A DNA stretch of 36,738 bases from Methylobacterium platani (GTDB taxonomy: Bacteria; Pseudomonadota; Alphaproteobacteria; Rhizobiales; Beijerinckiaceae). Position 1 is the stretch's first letter. Each line of letters starts with the position of its first letter. The stretch covers positions 1 to 36,738 of the forward strand of contig NZ_LWHQ01000048.1 in assembly GCF_001653715.1 (NCBI RefSeq), read 5' to 3'. Below are positions 23,292 through 30,801 of this stretch, in pieces. The notes below the pieces were generated by a model. It searched no databases. It had not been told where the DNA came from and worked only from the letters and a program-made list of their open reading frames with translations. Position numbers and translations under genes: made by a program.

Positions 23292-24008
23292 CTACCGCAG
23301 CAGCGCCAGGGCCACCGGCACGAGCACCGCGGTCAAAAAGGCGTTGAGCCCCATGGCGATGCCCGCGAAGGTGCCGGCGACCTCGCTGACCTGGAAGGCG
23401 CGGGCGGTGCCGATGCCGTGGGCGGCAAGCCCCACCGCGAAGCCGCGGGCGCGGTAATCCTTGATGCCGAGGCGGTCGAGGAGCGGCGTTACCATGATGG
23501 CGCCGAGGATGCCGGTGAGGATCACCAGGACGGCGGTCAGCGTCGGGTCGCCGCCGAGCGCCGAGGTGATGCCCATCGCGACGCTGGCGGTGACGGATTT
23601 CGGCGCGAGCGCGACCAGGATCGCGTCCGGCACGCCGAGGAGCTTCGCCGTGCCGATGCCGGCGACGAGGGCCACGGTCGAGCCGACCACGAGGGCGGCC
23701 AGCATCGGCAGCAGGACCCGCGTCACCGTCTTGCGGTGCTCGTAGAGCGGGATCGCGAGCGCGACCGTGGCGGGGCCGAGCAGGAAGTGCACGAACTGCG
23801 CGCCCTCGAAATAGACCGCGTAGGGCGTGCGGGTCACGACCAGCACCAGGCCGACCATCCAGATCGCGTGCAGCACCGGGTTCGCCAGCGGGTGGCGGCC
23901 GGTGGCGGCGGAGACCCGGTCGGCGATCACGTAGGCCGTGAGCGTCACGGTGAGCCACAAGAGCGGCGTGCGCGACAGGAACACCCAGAGGGCGAAGTCG
24001 CCGCTCAT
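23292..24008 (-). CDS. LrgB/CidB family membrane protein
   Basis: A 238-residue inner-membrane protein with about seven membrane segments, last gene of the four-gene operon. Family features include PYAVYFEGAQFVHFLLGPATVALAIPLYEHR, LAPKSVTASVAMGITSALGG (the best conserved stretch) and AHGIGTARAFQVSEVAGTFAGIAMGLNA. In Staphylococcus CidB/LrgB work with CidA/LrgA in murein hydrolase control and cell death. In plants and some bacteria relatives carry glycolate or pyruvate, so substrate export is an alternative. The ATG at 24008 overlaps the LrgA stop as ATGA (24005-24008), so the two are translationally coupled. Confidence 0.92.
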   Translation of the reverse strand: MSGDFALWVFLSRTPLLWLTVTLTAYVIADRVSAATGRHPLANPVLHAIWMVGLVLVVTRTPYAVYFEGAQFVHFLLGPATVALAIPLYEHRKTVTRVLLPMLAALVVGSTVALVAGIGTAKLLGVPDAILVALAPKSVTASVAMGITSALGGDPTLTAVLVILTGILGAIMVTPLLDRLGIKDYRARGFAVGLAAHGIGTARAFQVSEVAGTFAGIAMGLNAFLTAVLVPVALALLR

Positions 24009-24376
24009 CGCCCGGTCCGCCTCGCGACGAACGAGAAGGTATAGACGGTCGCGACGAGCGCGAGCGCCGTCGAGACCACCAGGGCCACTGCCAGCGCCGG
24101 GCCGTGGGCGGCCAGCACGTCGAGCCGCCCGATCACGCCGGCCCCGGCCGGCACGAACAGCAGCGACAGATGGGCGAGCAGCCCCTTGCCGGTGCGCTCC
24201 AGCGTGCCGTCGGTGAGCGGCGCCGGCAGGCCGCCGGGCCGGCGGTCGCGCAGGCCGAGCACCCCGAGGAGCAGCGCCATGCCGATCACCGGGCCGGGGA
24301 CCGGGAGCGCGAAGGTGCGGGCGAGGATCTCGCCGGCGAGCTGGCACAGGAGCAGCAGGGTCAGGCTGAGGATCAT
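24005..24376 (-). CDS. LrgA/CidA family holin-like protein
   Basis: A 123-residue inner-membrane protein with four membrane segments. MILSLTLLLLCQLAGEILARTFALPVPGPVIGMALLLGVL carries the conserved PGPVIGM motif, and LLAHLSLLFVPAGAGVI matches the second conserved block. Together with LrgB it would form the CidA/LrgA-CidB/LrgB pair. The frame is open to 24421, but the upstream residues overlap the amidotransferase gene and are not family-like. The ATG at 24376 overlaps the amidotransferase stop as ATGA (24373-24376). Length is normal for the family. Confidence 0.92.
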   Translation of the reverse strand: MILSLTLLLLCQLAGEILARTFALPVPGPVIGMALLLGVLGLRDRRPGGLPAPLTDGTLERTGKGLLAHLSLLFVPAGAGVIGRLDVLAAHGPALAVALVVSTALALVATVYTFSFVARRTGR

Positions 24377-25149
24377 GACGCCGCGACGGCCTCCGCCGTC
24401 GCGGCCGTTCCGGCGAGCCAATGGTCGAGGAAGGCGTCGAGCCAGGCCGCGACGCGGCCGTCATGCATCAGCCGGCCCTCGATCTGGCGCGCCCGGTCCT
24501 GCGCACCGGGCAGGCGCAGGCGCTCGGCCGCCCGCACGGTCCAGCGGCAGATCATGGCGTGGGTGACCTCGGGATGGAACTGGAGGCCGAAGGCCGAGGG
24601 CCCGACCCGGATCGCCTGGGTGGGGAAGTCGTCGCCGGTGGCGAGCGTCTCGGCCCCGGCCGGGCAGGTGAAGCCCTCGCGGTGCCAGTGATAGACGTGG
24701 GACGGCCAGGGCTGGCCGATCTCGCCCGCGAACTCCTCCCCCGCCACGGTCGGCAGGAGCGGATAGTAACCGATCTCGGCCCGTCCCTCCGGATGGGCGC
24801 AGACCGTGGCGCCGAGGCACTTCGCCAGCATCTGCGCGCCCAGGCACAGGCCGAGGAACGGCCGCTCCTCGCGCAAGGCGACCCGGATCCAGTCGATCTC
24901 CTCGCGCACGAAGGCGTCGCCGTCGTTGGCGCTCATCGGCCCGCCGAAGATCACCGCGCCGGCATGGTCGTGCAGGGTCTCCGGCAGCGGGTCGCCGTAC
25001 CGGGGGCGGCGGATGTCGAGGGCGTGGCCGCGCTCCAGGAACAGCCGGCCGAGGCGACCGGGGGTCGATTGCTCCTGGTGCAGGACCAGCAGCACGGGCC
25101 GGCGCTCGGGCTGCACCCCGTCGCGCGGTCGCGTCGTCGCGAGAGTCAT
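24373..25149 (-). CDS. Class I glutamine amidotransferase-like protein
   Basis: A 258-residue cytoplasmic protein with the triad Cys-His-Glu fold. The nucleophile elbow is FLGLCLGAQMLAKCLG (C102), and LQFHPEVT provides H192 and E194. VLHQEQSTPGRLGRLFLERGHAL, VIFGGPMSAND and YHWHREGFTCPAGAETLA are typical of stand-alone GMP-synthase-like amidotransferases. These include enzymes acting on gamma-glutamyl compounds such as GATase_1 putrescine-pathway relatives; no synthase partner is adjacent. Both gene ends are ATGA overlaps, with TerB upstream and LrgA downstream. Its presence in an LrgAB operon is unusual and may link the system to glutamine or gamma-glutamyl metabolism. Confidence 0.9.
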   Translation of the reverse strand: MTLATTRPRDGVQPERRPVLLVLHQEQSTPGRLGRLFLERGHALDIRRPRYGDPLPETLHDHAGAVIFGGPMSANDGDAFVREEIDWIRVALREERPFLGLCLGAQMLAKCLGATVCAHPEGRAEIGYYPLLPTVAGEEFAGEIGQPWPSHVYHWHREGFTCPAGAETLATGDDFPTQAIRVGPSAFGLQFHPEVTHAMICRWTVRAAERLRLPGAQDRARQIEGRLMHDGRVAAWLDAFLDHWLAGTAATAEAVAAS

Positions 25150-25628
25150 CGGGCCGGCACCTGCTGCGCCGGCAGCCCCGCCAGGGCGACCGCCCGGGTG
25201 GCGGTGATCGCCGCGTCGTCGAAGCCGAGGAGCTGGCCGAGGCGCCAGACGAGGTCGTCCTCGAATTCGTGCACCTGCCCGTCGGCGGCGGCGACCGCCC
25301 AGGCGAGGCCGAGCAGCCCGCGCCGCTCCTCCTCCGGGACGTCGCGGCCGATCATCTCGACGAGCTCGGCCACGTCGCGGGTCTCGTCGTCGAAGCTGAT
25401 GGCGCGCGCGATCAGCGCCCTCGCCTGCGCCTCGGTCGTGGCGAAGCGATGCGTCAGCAGGCGCGCGAGACGGTCGCGCTCCACGGCCGCGAGGGTTCCG
25501 TCGACCCGCGCCACGTGGACGAGCAGGGCCGCGGCGGCGAGGTGCTGCTCGTCCCCGGCATCGGGCGGCGAGGCGGGCGCGCCGAACATCTCGGCGGCGT
25601 AGGCGCGAAGGCGGGCGATCAGGGGCAT
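25146..25628 (-). CDS. TerB-like (DjlA/tellurite-resistance domain) protein
   Basis: A 160-residue, all-helical cytoplasmic protein of the TerB/TerB-C fold. The two homologous metal-binding helices are visible: LAAAALLVHVARVDGTLAAVERDRLARLL and LLGLAWAVAAADGQVHEFEDDLVWRLGQLLG, each with the D-G-x-x-x-x-x-E/D arrangement. The ATG at 25628 (MPLIARLRAYAAEMFG) is the family-like start; ATGs at 25655 and 25658 and a longer frame through the 27-bp repeats are alternatives. First gene of the operon, overlapping the amidotransferase start by ATGA (25146-25149). The domain name does not prove tellurite resistance: no TerC, TerD or TerZ gene is near. Confidence 0.87.
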   Translation of the reverse strand: MPLIARLRAYAAEMFGAPASPPDAGDEQHLAAAALLVHVARVDGTLAAVERDRLARLLTHRFATTEAQARALIARAISFDDETRDVAELVEMIGRDVPEEERRGLLGLAWAVAAADGQVHEFEDDLVWRLGQLLGFDDAAITATRAVALAGLPAQQVPAR

Positions 25629-25770
25629 TGGGGAGATTGAGATATTTCGGCTCATCATGGTCGGGATTCGACGCCCCCGCGTCAAGCGCCCCGGGCGCCG
25701 GAGCGGGCCGGCGAGCCCTGCACCGGCGGTCTGCGGCCCGCCGCCCCCCGCCTCCGGCCCGTGCCCGCCG

Positions 25771-25849
25771 CTCGGTGCGCCCGGCGCTGATCGGCCACTC
25801 GGCGCGCCGAGCGCTGATCGGCCAGTCCGCGCGCCGAGCGCGCTTGCCA
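25771..25849. repeat. 27-bp tandem repeat, about three copies
   Basis: Units of 27, 27 and 25 bases start at 25771, 25798 and 25825; the first two end in GCTGATCGGCCA and all share the core GCGC-CCG-GCGC. The repeat lies between the TerB gene and tRNA-Thr. Because 27 is a multiple of three, the minus-strand frame reads it as a 9-residue repeat (GRSALGAPS-like), which could be an N-terminal extension of the TerB protein if translation started further upstream. Confidence 0.7.
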
Positions 25850-25910
25850 AGCCGGTGCGGCGCAGGTATGAGGTCGCCCATCGATCGCCGGTTCAGCCGG
25901 CTCGGTCGGC

Positions 25911-25986
25911 GCCGCAATAGCTCAGCTGGTAGAGCACCTCATTCGTAATGAGGGGGTCGGGGGTTCGAATCCCTCTTGCGGCACCA
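25911..25986 (+). tRNA. tRNA-Thr (anticodon CGT)
   Basis: A complete 76-base cloverleaf. The acceptor stem is GCCGCAA (25911-25917) with TTGCGGC (25976-25982), discriminator A and encoded CCA (25984-25986). The D arm is AGCTCAGCTGGTAGAGC. The anticodon arm is CCTCA-TTCGTAA-TGAGG with CGT at 25944-25946, reading ACG (Thr). The T arm is GGGGGTTCGAATCCC. No interruption or neighbouring integrase is visible. Confidence 0.97.
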
Positions 25987-26070
25987 CTCCCCTCGATGAT
26001 CGAACGGACGAGACGCCCCGCCCGGCGAGGCCGTCGGCACGTCCCCCTCCCCCGACAGAGCGTGTGACCG

Positions 26071-26790
26071 ATGCGGCGTTCCCTCGCGCCCGGTGCGTCC
26101 GAAGCGGCGCGGCTGGCCTCCTGGACCGAACTCGACACCGGCCCGATTCCCGGGACGACCGGCGCCCTGCGCCTGGTGCGGCGCGACGACGAGCACCTGA
26201 TCGTCGTCGACGGCATGGAGCTGATGGGCAGCCATCGCAGCGGTTCGGAGCGCGAGCTCGCGCTGCTCGCCTGCGGGGCCCTGCGCGACCATCCGGCGCC
26301 GCGGGTGCTGATCGGCGGGCTCGGCATGGGCTTCACCCTGCGCGCGGCGCTCGCGGTGCTCGGGCCGCAGGCGCGTGTGGTGGTGGCGGAGCTGGTGCCG
26401 GCCGTGGTGGCCTGGGCCCGCGGTCCCCTCGCCCCCATCTTCGGCGACTGCCTCGACGACCCGCGGGTCGAGATCCGCGAGGGCGACGTCAACCGGGTGA
26501 TCCAGTCCGGGCCGGAGGCCTGGGACGCCATCCTGCTCGATGTCGACAACGGCCCGCGCGGCCTTGTCAGCCGGGGGAACGACCGGCTCTACGACGTCTG
26601 GGGGCTCAAGCGGGCGCGCTGGAGCCTGCGCCCGGGCGGGCGGCTCGCCGTCTGGTCCGGCTGTCCGGACCGCAAGTTCAAGGCCCGGCTGCAGCGCACC
26701 GGCTTTGCCGTCGCGGAGCATCGCATCCGCTCCGAGCGCCCGGGGCGGACGCCGCACGTGGTCTGGATCGCGACGCGCCCGGGCGCGTGA
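26071..26790 (+). CDS. Spermidine-synthase-like SAM-dependent methyltransferase fold protein
   Basis: A 239-residue cytoplasmic protein with the Rossmann-like fold of spermidine synthases: LIVVDGMELMGSHRSGSERELALLACG near the N-terminus, motif I VLIGGLGMGFTLRAAL, then VVVAELVPAVVAWARG, DPRVEIREGDVNRVI and AILLDVDNGP. Polyamine-synthase residues for the aminopropyl reaction are not evident, and the protein is shorter than typical SpeE. It is best called a spermidine-synthase-like methyltransferase of unknown substrate. The weak upstream ribosome-binding site is consistent with the ATG at 26071, 84 bases after the tRNA. It has no operon partner. Confidence 0.83.
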   Translation: MRRSLAPGASEAARLASWTELDTGPIPGTTGALRLVRRDDEHLIVVDGMELMGSHRSGSERELALLACGALRDHPAPRVLIGGLGMGFTLRAALAVLGPQARVVVAELVPAVVAWARGPLAPIFGDCLDDPRVEIREGDVNRVIQSGPEAWDAILLDVDNGPRGLVSRGNDRLYDVWGLKRARWSLRPGGRLAVWSGCPDRKFKARLQRTGFAVAEHRIRSERPGRTPHVVWIATRPGA

Positions 26791-26811
26791 GGCCCCGCGA
26801 CCCCGGACGCC

Positions 26812-27003
26812 TCAGGGCACCGTGAGCAGCGGCACCGCCATCACCAGGGTGATGGCGAGCGCCAGCGCGCAGGCCAGGGCGAAGGACACGCATCGCCCGG
26901 CAAGACCGGGCCGGTCGCCCCAGGTCTTCCGCGGCAGATGTCCGGAACCCGGTCCGACCATGGCGAGACGACTCGTCGTTGAGAAGAAGCTCGGCCGCGT
27001 CAT
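26812..27003 (-). CDS. Possible small membrane-anchored protein
   Basis: A 63-residue frame with a hydrophilic N-terminus and one clear C-terminal membrane segment (VSFALACALALAITLVMAVPLL). No family is recognised and no good ribosome-binding site is seen for the ATG at 27003; an inner ATG at 26961 would still keep the membrane segment. The membrane-like character and position before a divergent regulator make it plausible but not certain. Confidence 0.4.
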   Translation of the reverse strand: MTRPSFFSTTSRLAMVGPGSGHLPRKTWGDRPGLAGRCVSFALACALALAITLVMAVPLLTVP

Positions 27004-27363
27004 AGCACGACGGCCGGGGCGCGGGTCGCCGCGGGGACGGCCGGCGTCTCAAAGACATGTGCGGCCGTCTCAAATCGGCGGGCCTCGCTCCGCCGGGCCC
27101 TCGGAGCCGCTGTCGGCTGGCCCGTCGCGCGCGACGGCGATCCGTCCGGCACGACCGGCGCCCGCTCGATCACGCAGGGCGCGGGCGATCCCGGGGGGCG
27201 GCTTGACGGTCGAAGGCGGTTCGCGCATCGCTCGACGACGAATGATGGCGGCAGGGGATCCGTGCCCGCCGAGCGCTCGTTCCGGCCGCCCGGCACGCGC
27301 GCTGCGCCCGGTCCGAGCGGTGCCGAGCGGACGGGCGGCCCCGGGGCGACGGATGCTGGCGCG
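27004..27363. other. Regulatory region between a small gene and an AraC regulator
   Basis: I find no gene here besides the possible N-terminal extension of the regulator (GTG at 27262). It contains a pair of direct repeats (27045-27074) that look like an AraC-type operator. The rest is GC-rich with no clear promoter. Confidence 0.4.
27045..27074. promoter_or_regulatory. Direct repeat CGTCTCAAA, probable AraC-type operator
   Basis: CGTCTCAAA occurs exactly at 27045-27053 and 27066-27074, 21 bases apart or two helical turns, both in the same orientation. AraC-family proteins typically bind such direct half-sites, and an AraC-family gene lies about 200-300 bases downstream. Confidence 0.5.
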
Positions 27364-28398
27364 ATGGCGGAGCGGGCGGACGACGCGGTGACGGATTTCC
27401 GGCTGGCGCGGCTCGCCGCCCAAGCTCAATTCGCCGTCTGGCACGATCTGGTGCAGCCGCTCTTCCGCCCGAGCCTCGAGGCGGAGGCCGCCGCGACCTT
27501 CCGGGCCGAGGCGAAGGCCGCGCCGATCGCCGACGCGCTCCTGGTCGAGACCAGTTCGTGCGCGCAGTCCTTCGAGCGCACGATGGACGACGTGCGCAGC
27601 GTCGGCTGGGACCACGTCGTGATCCAGCACTACGTCAGCGGCGGGTTCGAGGGCCTGTGCGGCGACAGGACGGTCGCCGTCGAGGCCGGCGACGTCAACA
27701 TCCTCGACCTCAACCGCACCCTGCGCACCCGGGCGACGGACTTCGCCAACGTGACCCTGGTGATGCCGCGGGACCGGCTGTCGATCGCCGGCTCGCACGA
27801 CCTCCACGGCCGCTCGATCGGCCGGTCGAGCGCGCTCGCGGCGCTGATCGGCGGCCACATGGGGAGCCTCGCCCGGCATGCCGACGCGCTCTCCCCCCGG
27901 GAGGCCGGCAGCGCCCTCGAGGCGCTCTGCCTGCTCCTCGCCGGCAGCGACCTGCGCGAGGCCGACCCGCTCGTGCGCGCCGCCGCCGGCGCCAGCGTGC
28001 ATGAGCGGATCTGCACCTATATCGACCGGCATCTCGACGACCCGGCCCTGAGCCCCGCCGGCATCGCCGCGGCCTGCCGGGTGTCGCGCGCCACCCTGTA
28101 CCGGCTGTTCGGCTTCGACGGCGGCGTCATGGCCTATATCGCCGGGCGCCGGCTCGACCGGGCCTTCATCGCCCTGAGCCGGCCCGATCGCCGGCCGGCC
28201 AGCATCGCGCAGATCGCCCATCGCAGCGGCTTCAGCAGCGAGAGCCATTTCAGCCGCTCGTTCCGCAGCCGCTTCGCGATGACCCCGCGGGAGGCCCGCC
28301 GCCTCGCCGAGGAGGGCCTGCGGCCCCTCGCGGCGGCGGCCGGGCTGGGGCCGCGCGCCTGGGTGGACCGGATCAGGCTCCTGCGCGAGACGTTCTGA
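27364..28398 (+). CDS. AraC family transcriptional regulator
   Basis: A 344-residue regulator. The N-terminal 170 residues resemble the AraC-binding-like sensor domain of the XylS type (VIQHYVSGGFEGLCGDRTVAVEAGDVNILDLN). The C-terminal AraC DNA-binding domain (about 225-330) has both helix-turn-helix units: LSPAGIAAACRVSRATLYRLF, and SIAQIAHRSGFSSESHFSRSFRSRFAMTPREAR. The inducer is unknown. The ATG at 27364 is chosen; a GTG at 27262 would add 34 Pro/Gly/Ala residues with no family character. It ends 18 bases before a convergent small gene. The direct repeats upstream suggest autoregulation or control of the divergent small gene. Confidence 0.88.
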   Translation: MAERADDAVTDFRLARLAAQAQFAVWHDLVQPLFRPSLEAEAAATFRAEAKAAPIADALLVETSSCAQSFERTMDDVRSVGWDHVVIQHYVSGGFEGLCGDRTVAVEAGDVNILDLNRTLRTRATDFANVTLVMPRDRLSIAGSHDLHGRSIGRSSALAALIGGHMGSLARHADALSPREAGSALEALCLLLAGSDLREADPLVRAAAGASVHERICTYIDRHLDDPALSPAGIAAACRVSRATLYRLFGFDGGVMAYIAGRRLDRAFIALSRPDRRPASIAQIAHRSGFSSESHFSRSFRSRFAMTPREARRLAEEGLRPLAAAAGLGPRAWVDRIRLLRETF

Positions 28399-28416
28399 CC
28401 GGGACGCGGCCGGCCG

Positions 28417-28764
28417 CTACGGCAGCGCGCCGATGTGTTCCTTGGCCCGGGTCATGGTGTCCTCGCAGGCCCGTTCGTCGCCGGCGCGGTCCTGCTGGCG
28501 GGCCTTGTCGATGAGGCCGCGCGCCTCGGCGATCCGGCCGGCATCCGGCACCGTCGCCGGGTCGCTCGGCCGGCCCGCGGGCGGTGCCGCCAGGGCCTTG
28601 GGCGAGCCCTGCGCCGTCGGCGTGCCGCCGGTCACCGCCTTGGCTCCCGGGCTCTCGAGCCGGCGCTCGATGGTGGCGATCTGCTCCGCGCAGGGCGTCG
28701 CGGCGGCGGCGGTGGCGACGAGCGGGATCAGGGACGAGACCCCGATCGAGAGGACGCGCAGCAC
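28417..28764 (-). CDS. Small secreted protein of unknown function
   Basis: A 115-residue protein with a signal peptide (VLRVLSIGVSSLIPLVATAAAATPC, cleavage after about residue 22) and an exported region predicted to be helical (CAEQIATIERRLESPGAKAV, then ARGLIDKARQQDRAGDERACEDTMTRAKEHIGALP). Two cysteines, C25 and C100, could form a disulfide. The GTG at 28764 is preceded by AGGAG six bases away, which decides the start over longer frames. I do not recognise a family. It is followed upstream by another minus-strand small gene, so co-transcription is possible. Confidence 0.65.
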   Translation of the reverse strand: MLRVLSIGVSSLIPLVATAAAATPCAEQIATIERRLESPGAKAVTGGTPTAQGSPKALAAPPAGRPSDPATVPDAGRIAEARGLIDKARQQDRAGDERACEDTMTRAKEHIGALP

Positions 28765-28900
28765 GGTGGTCTCCTGCCTTCGGACGGCCGCTTCTCGCGG
28801 GCGGCGACCGCGGGCAACGATCCGCCGGGGCTTCGGTTCGCGGCCGGGCGCGGCGGCGATGTCGCACGGCGGAGGGAGGACCGGTCGCCGGATCCGCGCG

Positions 28901-29191
28901 TCAGAGCCGGTCCGGCCGCGCCGCCGCCCGGACGAGGCGCAGCACCTCGTGGCGGGCCGCGGGATCCGTGATCCTGCCGAAGGCGCGCAGGAGCTCGATC
29001 GCCTGGCGCTCGATCTCCATCCGGTCGTCGCCCCCTTCGCCCTCCGCCGGCCCCGCGGCGGAGAGCGGGTCGAGGGGGACGCCGAGCAGCGCCTCGATCC
29101 TGCGCAGGCGCTGCGCCGAGACGCTCCCGGGGGACGCGCCGCCGCGGCAGGCCCGCGGCCAGCCGCCGCGATCGAACACGCCATCGGACAT
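28901..29191 (-). CDS. Hypothetical protein with a regulator-like C-terminal helix
   Basis: A 96-residue cytoplasmic protein. The first 30 residues are Gly/Pro/Arg-rich. The C-terminal part (EIERQAIELLRAFGRITDPAARHEVLRLVRAAA) resembles, from memory, the tail found after the helix-turn-helix in small alphaproteobacterial regulators, but no helix-turn-helix is present here. GGGAG six bases before the ATG at 29191 decides that start over the ATG at 29197. An AT-rich promoter-like region lies upstream (about 29257-29330). Confidence 0.55.
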   Translation of the reverse strand: MSDGVFDRGGWPRACRGGASPGSVSAQRLRRIEALLGVPLDPLSAAGPAEGEGGDDRMEIERQAIELLRAFGRITDPAARHEVLRLVRAAARPDRL

Positions 29192-29481
29192 CGGCATCTC
29201 CCGCCCTCGCGCCCGGTGCCTGCCGCGTTGCCCGCACCCCGATCGGCCGCCGCACCGTGAAAGTCAGATTATTGTCGCAGTCATTCGCAGACAAACAAGA
29301 ACGATATGTTTACGCACTTTAGCGGAGCCGCGGCCCCGAGCCCCGAGCGCGGCGCGGCGGCGGCAGGGCCCAGCCATTCCCGACGGGCATGCCTCCTGCG
29401 GGCGGCGTCGCCTTACACAGGCGGGCCACCCCGCCTGACCCAGGCGCGACCTGCCCCGAGGACCGTGAGCGGACCCGAGCG

Positions 29482-30684
29482 ATGAAGATGTTACCGGGGC
29501 GTTCCGGCCCGTCATCCGGACAGGGACCGTCCGGACAAGCCTCGCTGCCGCTCCTCGTCGCCGTGACCATGACCGGGACGGTGGCCCTGCACATCTTCGT
29601 GCCGGCGCTCGCGGCCGCCGCGGCCGATCTCGGCACCACGCCGGTCGCCGCACAGCTGACGATCACCCTCTACCTCGTCGGCCTCGCCTGCGGGCAGCTG
29701 GTCTACGGGCCGCTCTCGGACCGGTTCGGCCGGCGCCCGGTGCTGATCGCCGGCCTGTCGCTCTACCTGGCGGGGCTGCTCCTCGCGATCCCCGCCACCT
29801 CGATCGAGGTGCTGATCGTCGCCCGGGTGCTGCAGTCGCTCGGGGCCTGCGGATCGCTGGTCCTCGGCCGGGCGATGGTGCGGGACGTCTCGACCGCGAC
29901 GGATGCGGCGCGCAAGATCGCGATCCTCACCATGGCGATGACGCTGACCCCGGCGCTCGCGCCCGCGATCGGCGGCCTCGTCGCCGGTGCCTTCGGCTGG
30001 CGCGCGGTGTTCGTGGTGCTCGCCGCGGTTGTGGCGGGGCTCGGCGCGCTGGTGGTGCTGACGCTGCCGGAGACCAACCGGCGGCCGGTCGCGCTGCCGG
30101 GGGTCGGCGCCGTCGCCGGTGCCTACCTGCGGCTCCTGCGCAATCCCGCCTACCGGGCCTACATGATCGCCGGGGCCTGCGCCGGCACCAGCCTCTACGC
30201 CTTCCTGGCGGTGGCGCCGTTCCTCCTCGTCGACCGGCTCGGCCGCTCGTCGCAGGAAGTGGGGCTCGACTGCCTGATCGTGGTCGCCGGGATGGTGGTC
30301 GGCTCCGCCCTCGCCGGGCGCCTCGCCGGCCGGGTGCCGATCCTGCGCGCCGCCAGGGTGGGCAACGGCATCTGCCTCGCCGCCGCCCTGGCGCTCCTGG
30401 CGATCGACCGCGCCGGCGCGCTCAACGTCGCGACCCTGCTCGCGCCGCTCGTGCTCTACGCGGTCGGCATCGGCCTTCTCGGGCCGAACGCGGTGGCGGG
30501 CCTGATGAACGTCGATCCCCACGCCGCCGGCTCGGCCTCCAGCCTCTACGGCTTCATGCAGATGGCGCTCGGCGCTCTGTTCACCCTCGCGGTCGCGGCC
30601 TGGCACGACGGCTCGGCCGCCCCGGTGGCGGTGACGCTGCTCGCCGCCTCGACGATCGCCGCCCTGTCCCTGCGGAGGGCCTGA
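29482..30684 (+). CDS. MFS drug efflux transporter, Bcr/CflA type
   Basis: A 400-residue inner-membrane transporter with 12 predicted membrane segments. Segment 1 (LPLLVAVTMTGTVALHIFVPALAAAAADLG) has the short conserved start of the Bcr/CflA group. Motif A reads GQLVYGPLSDRFGRRPVL, followed by the family's ARVLQSLGACGSLVLGRAMVRD. Segments 7-12 follow after TLPETNRR. Members expel bicyclomycin, chloramphenicol, sulfonamides or cysteine by proton antiport; the substrate cannot be read from the sequence. The ATG at 29482 (MKMLPGRSG) is chosen; the frame is open further upstream. It is followed by a CtrA-box-containing gap and the transglutaminase-like gene. Confidence 0.9.
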   Translation: MKMLPGRSGPSSGQGPSGQASLPLLVAVTMTGTVALHIFVPALAAAAADLGTTPVAAQLTITLYLVGLACGQLVYGPLSDRFGRRPVLIAGLSLYLAGLLLAIPATSIEVLIVARVLQSLGACGSLVLGRAMVRDVSTATDAARKIAILTMAMTLTPALAPAIGGLVAGAFGWRAVFVVLAAVVAGLGALVVLTLPETNRRPVALPGVGAVAGAYLRLLRNPAYRAYMIAGACAGTSLYAFLAVAPFLLVDRLGRSSQEVGLDCLIVVAGMVVGSALAGRLAGRVPILRAARVGNGICLAAALALLAIDRAGALNVATLLAPLVLYAVGIGLLGPNAVAGLMNVDPHAAGSASSLYGFMQMALGALFTLAVAAWHDGSAAPVAVTLLAASTIAALSLRRA

Positions 30685-30711
30685 GCCGGGCGGCGGCCCT
30701 GTGAACACACG

Positions 30712-30727
30712 TTAACCTTTTCTTAAC
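30712..30727. promoter_or_regulatory. CtrA-type box TTAA-N7-TTAAC (distal)
   Basis: TTAA at 30712-30715, seven bases, then TTAAC at 30723-30727. It matches the full CtrA consensus and lies 75-90 bases upstream of the transglutaminase-like gene, 56 bases from a second identical arrangement. Confidence 0.65.
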
Positions 30728-30767
30728 TCGGCCGTTGCCCCGACGGACCCGGCGTGCGACCAACTCG

Positions 30768-30783
30768 TTAACGAGAGCTTAAC
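30768..30783. promoter_or_regulatory. CtrA-type box TTAA-N7-TTAAC (proximal)
   Basis: TTAA at 30768-30771, seven bases, then TTAAC at 30779-30783, only 18 bases before the start codon at 30802. Its position would overlap the promoter or early leader of the transglutaminase-like gene. Confidence 0.65.
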
Positions 30784-30801
30784 GGTTGCGGGTGCGGGTC
30801 G

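Noticed and set aside
25146..25628. Tellurite resistance operon
   Set aside because: Only a TerB-type domain is present; TerC, TerD, TerZ and related genes are absent, so the name should not be taken as function.
25893..26549. A minus-strand frame covering tRNA-Thr
   Set aside because: It reads through the tRNA and through the opposite strand of the spermidine-synthase-like gene; residues are Ser/Arg-rich with no folding pattern.
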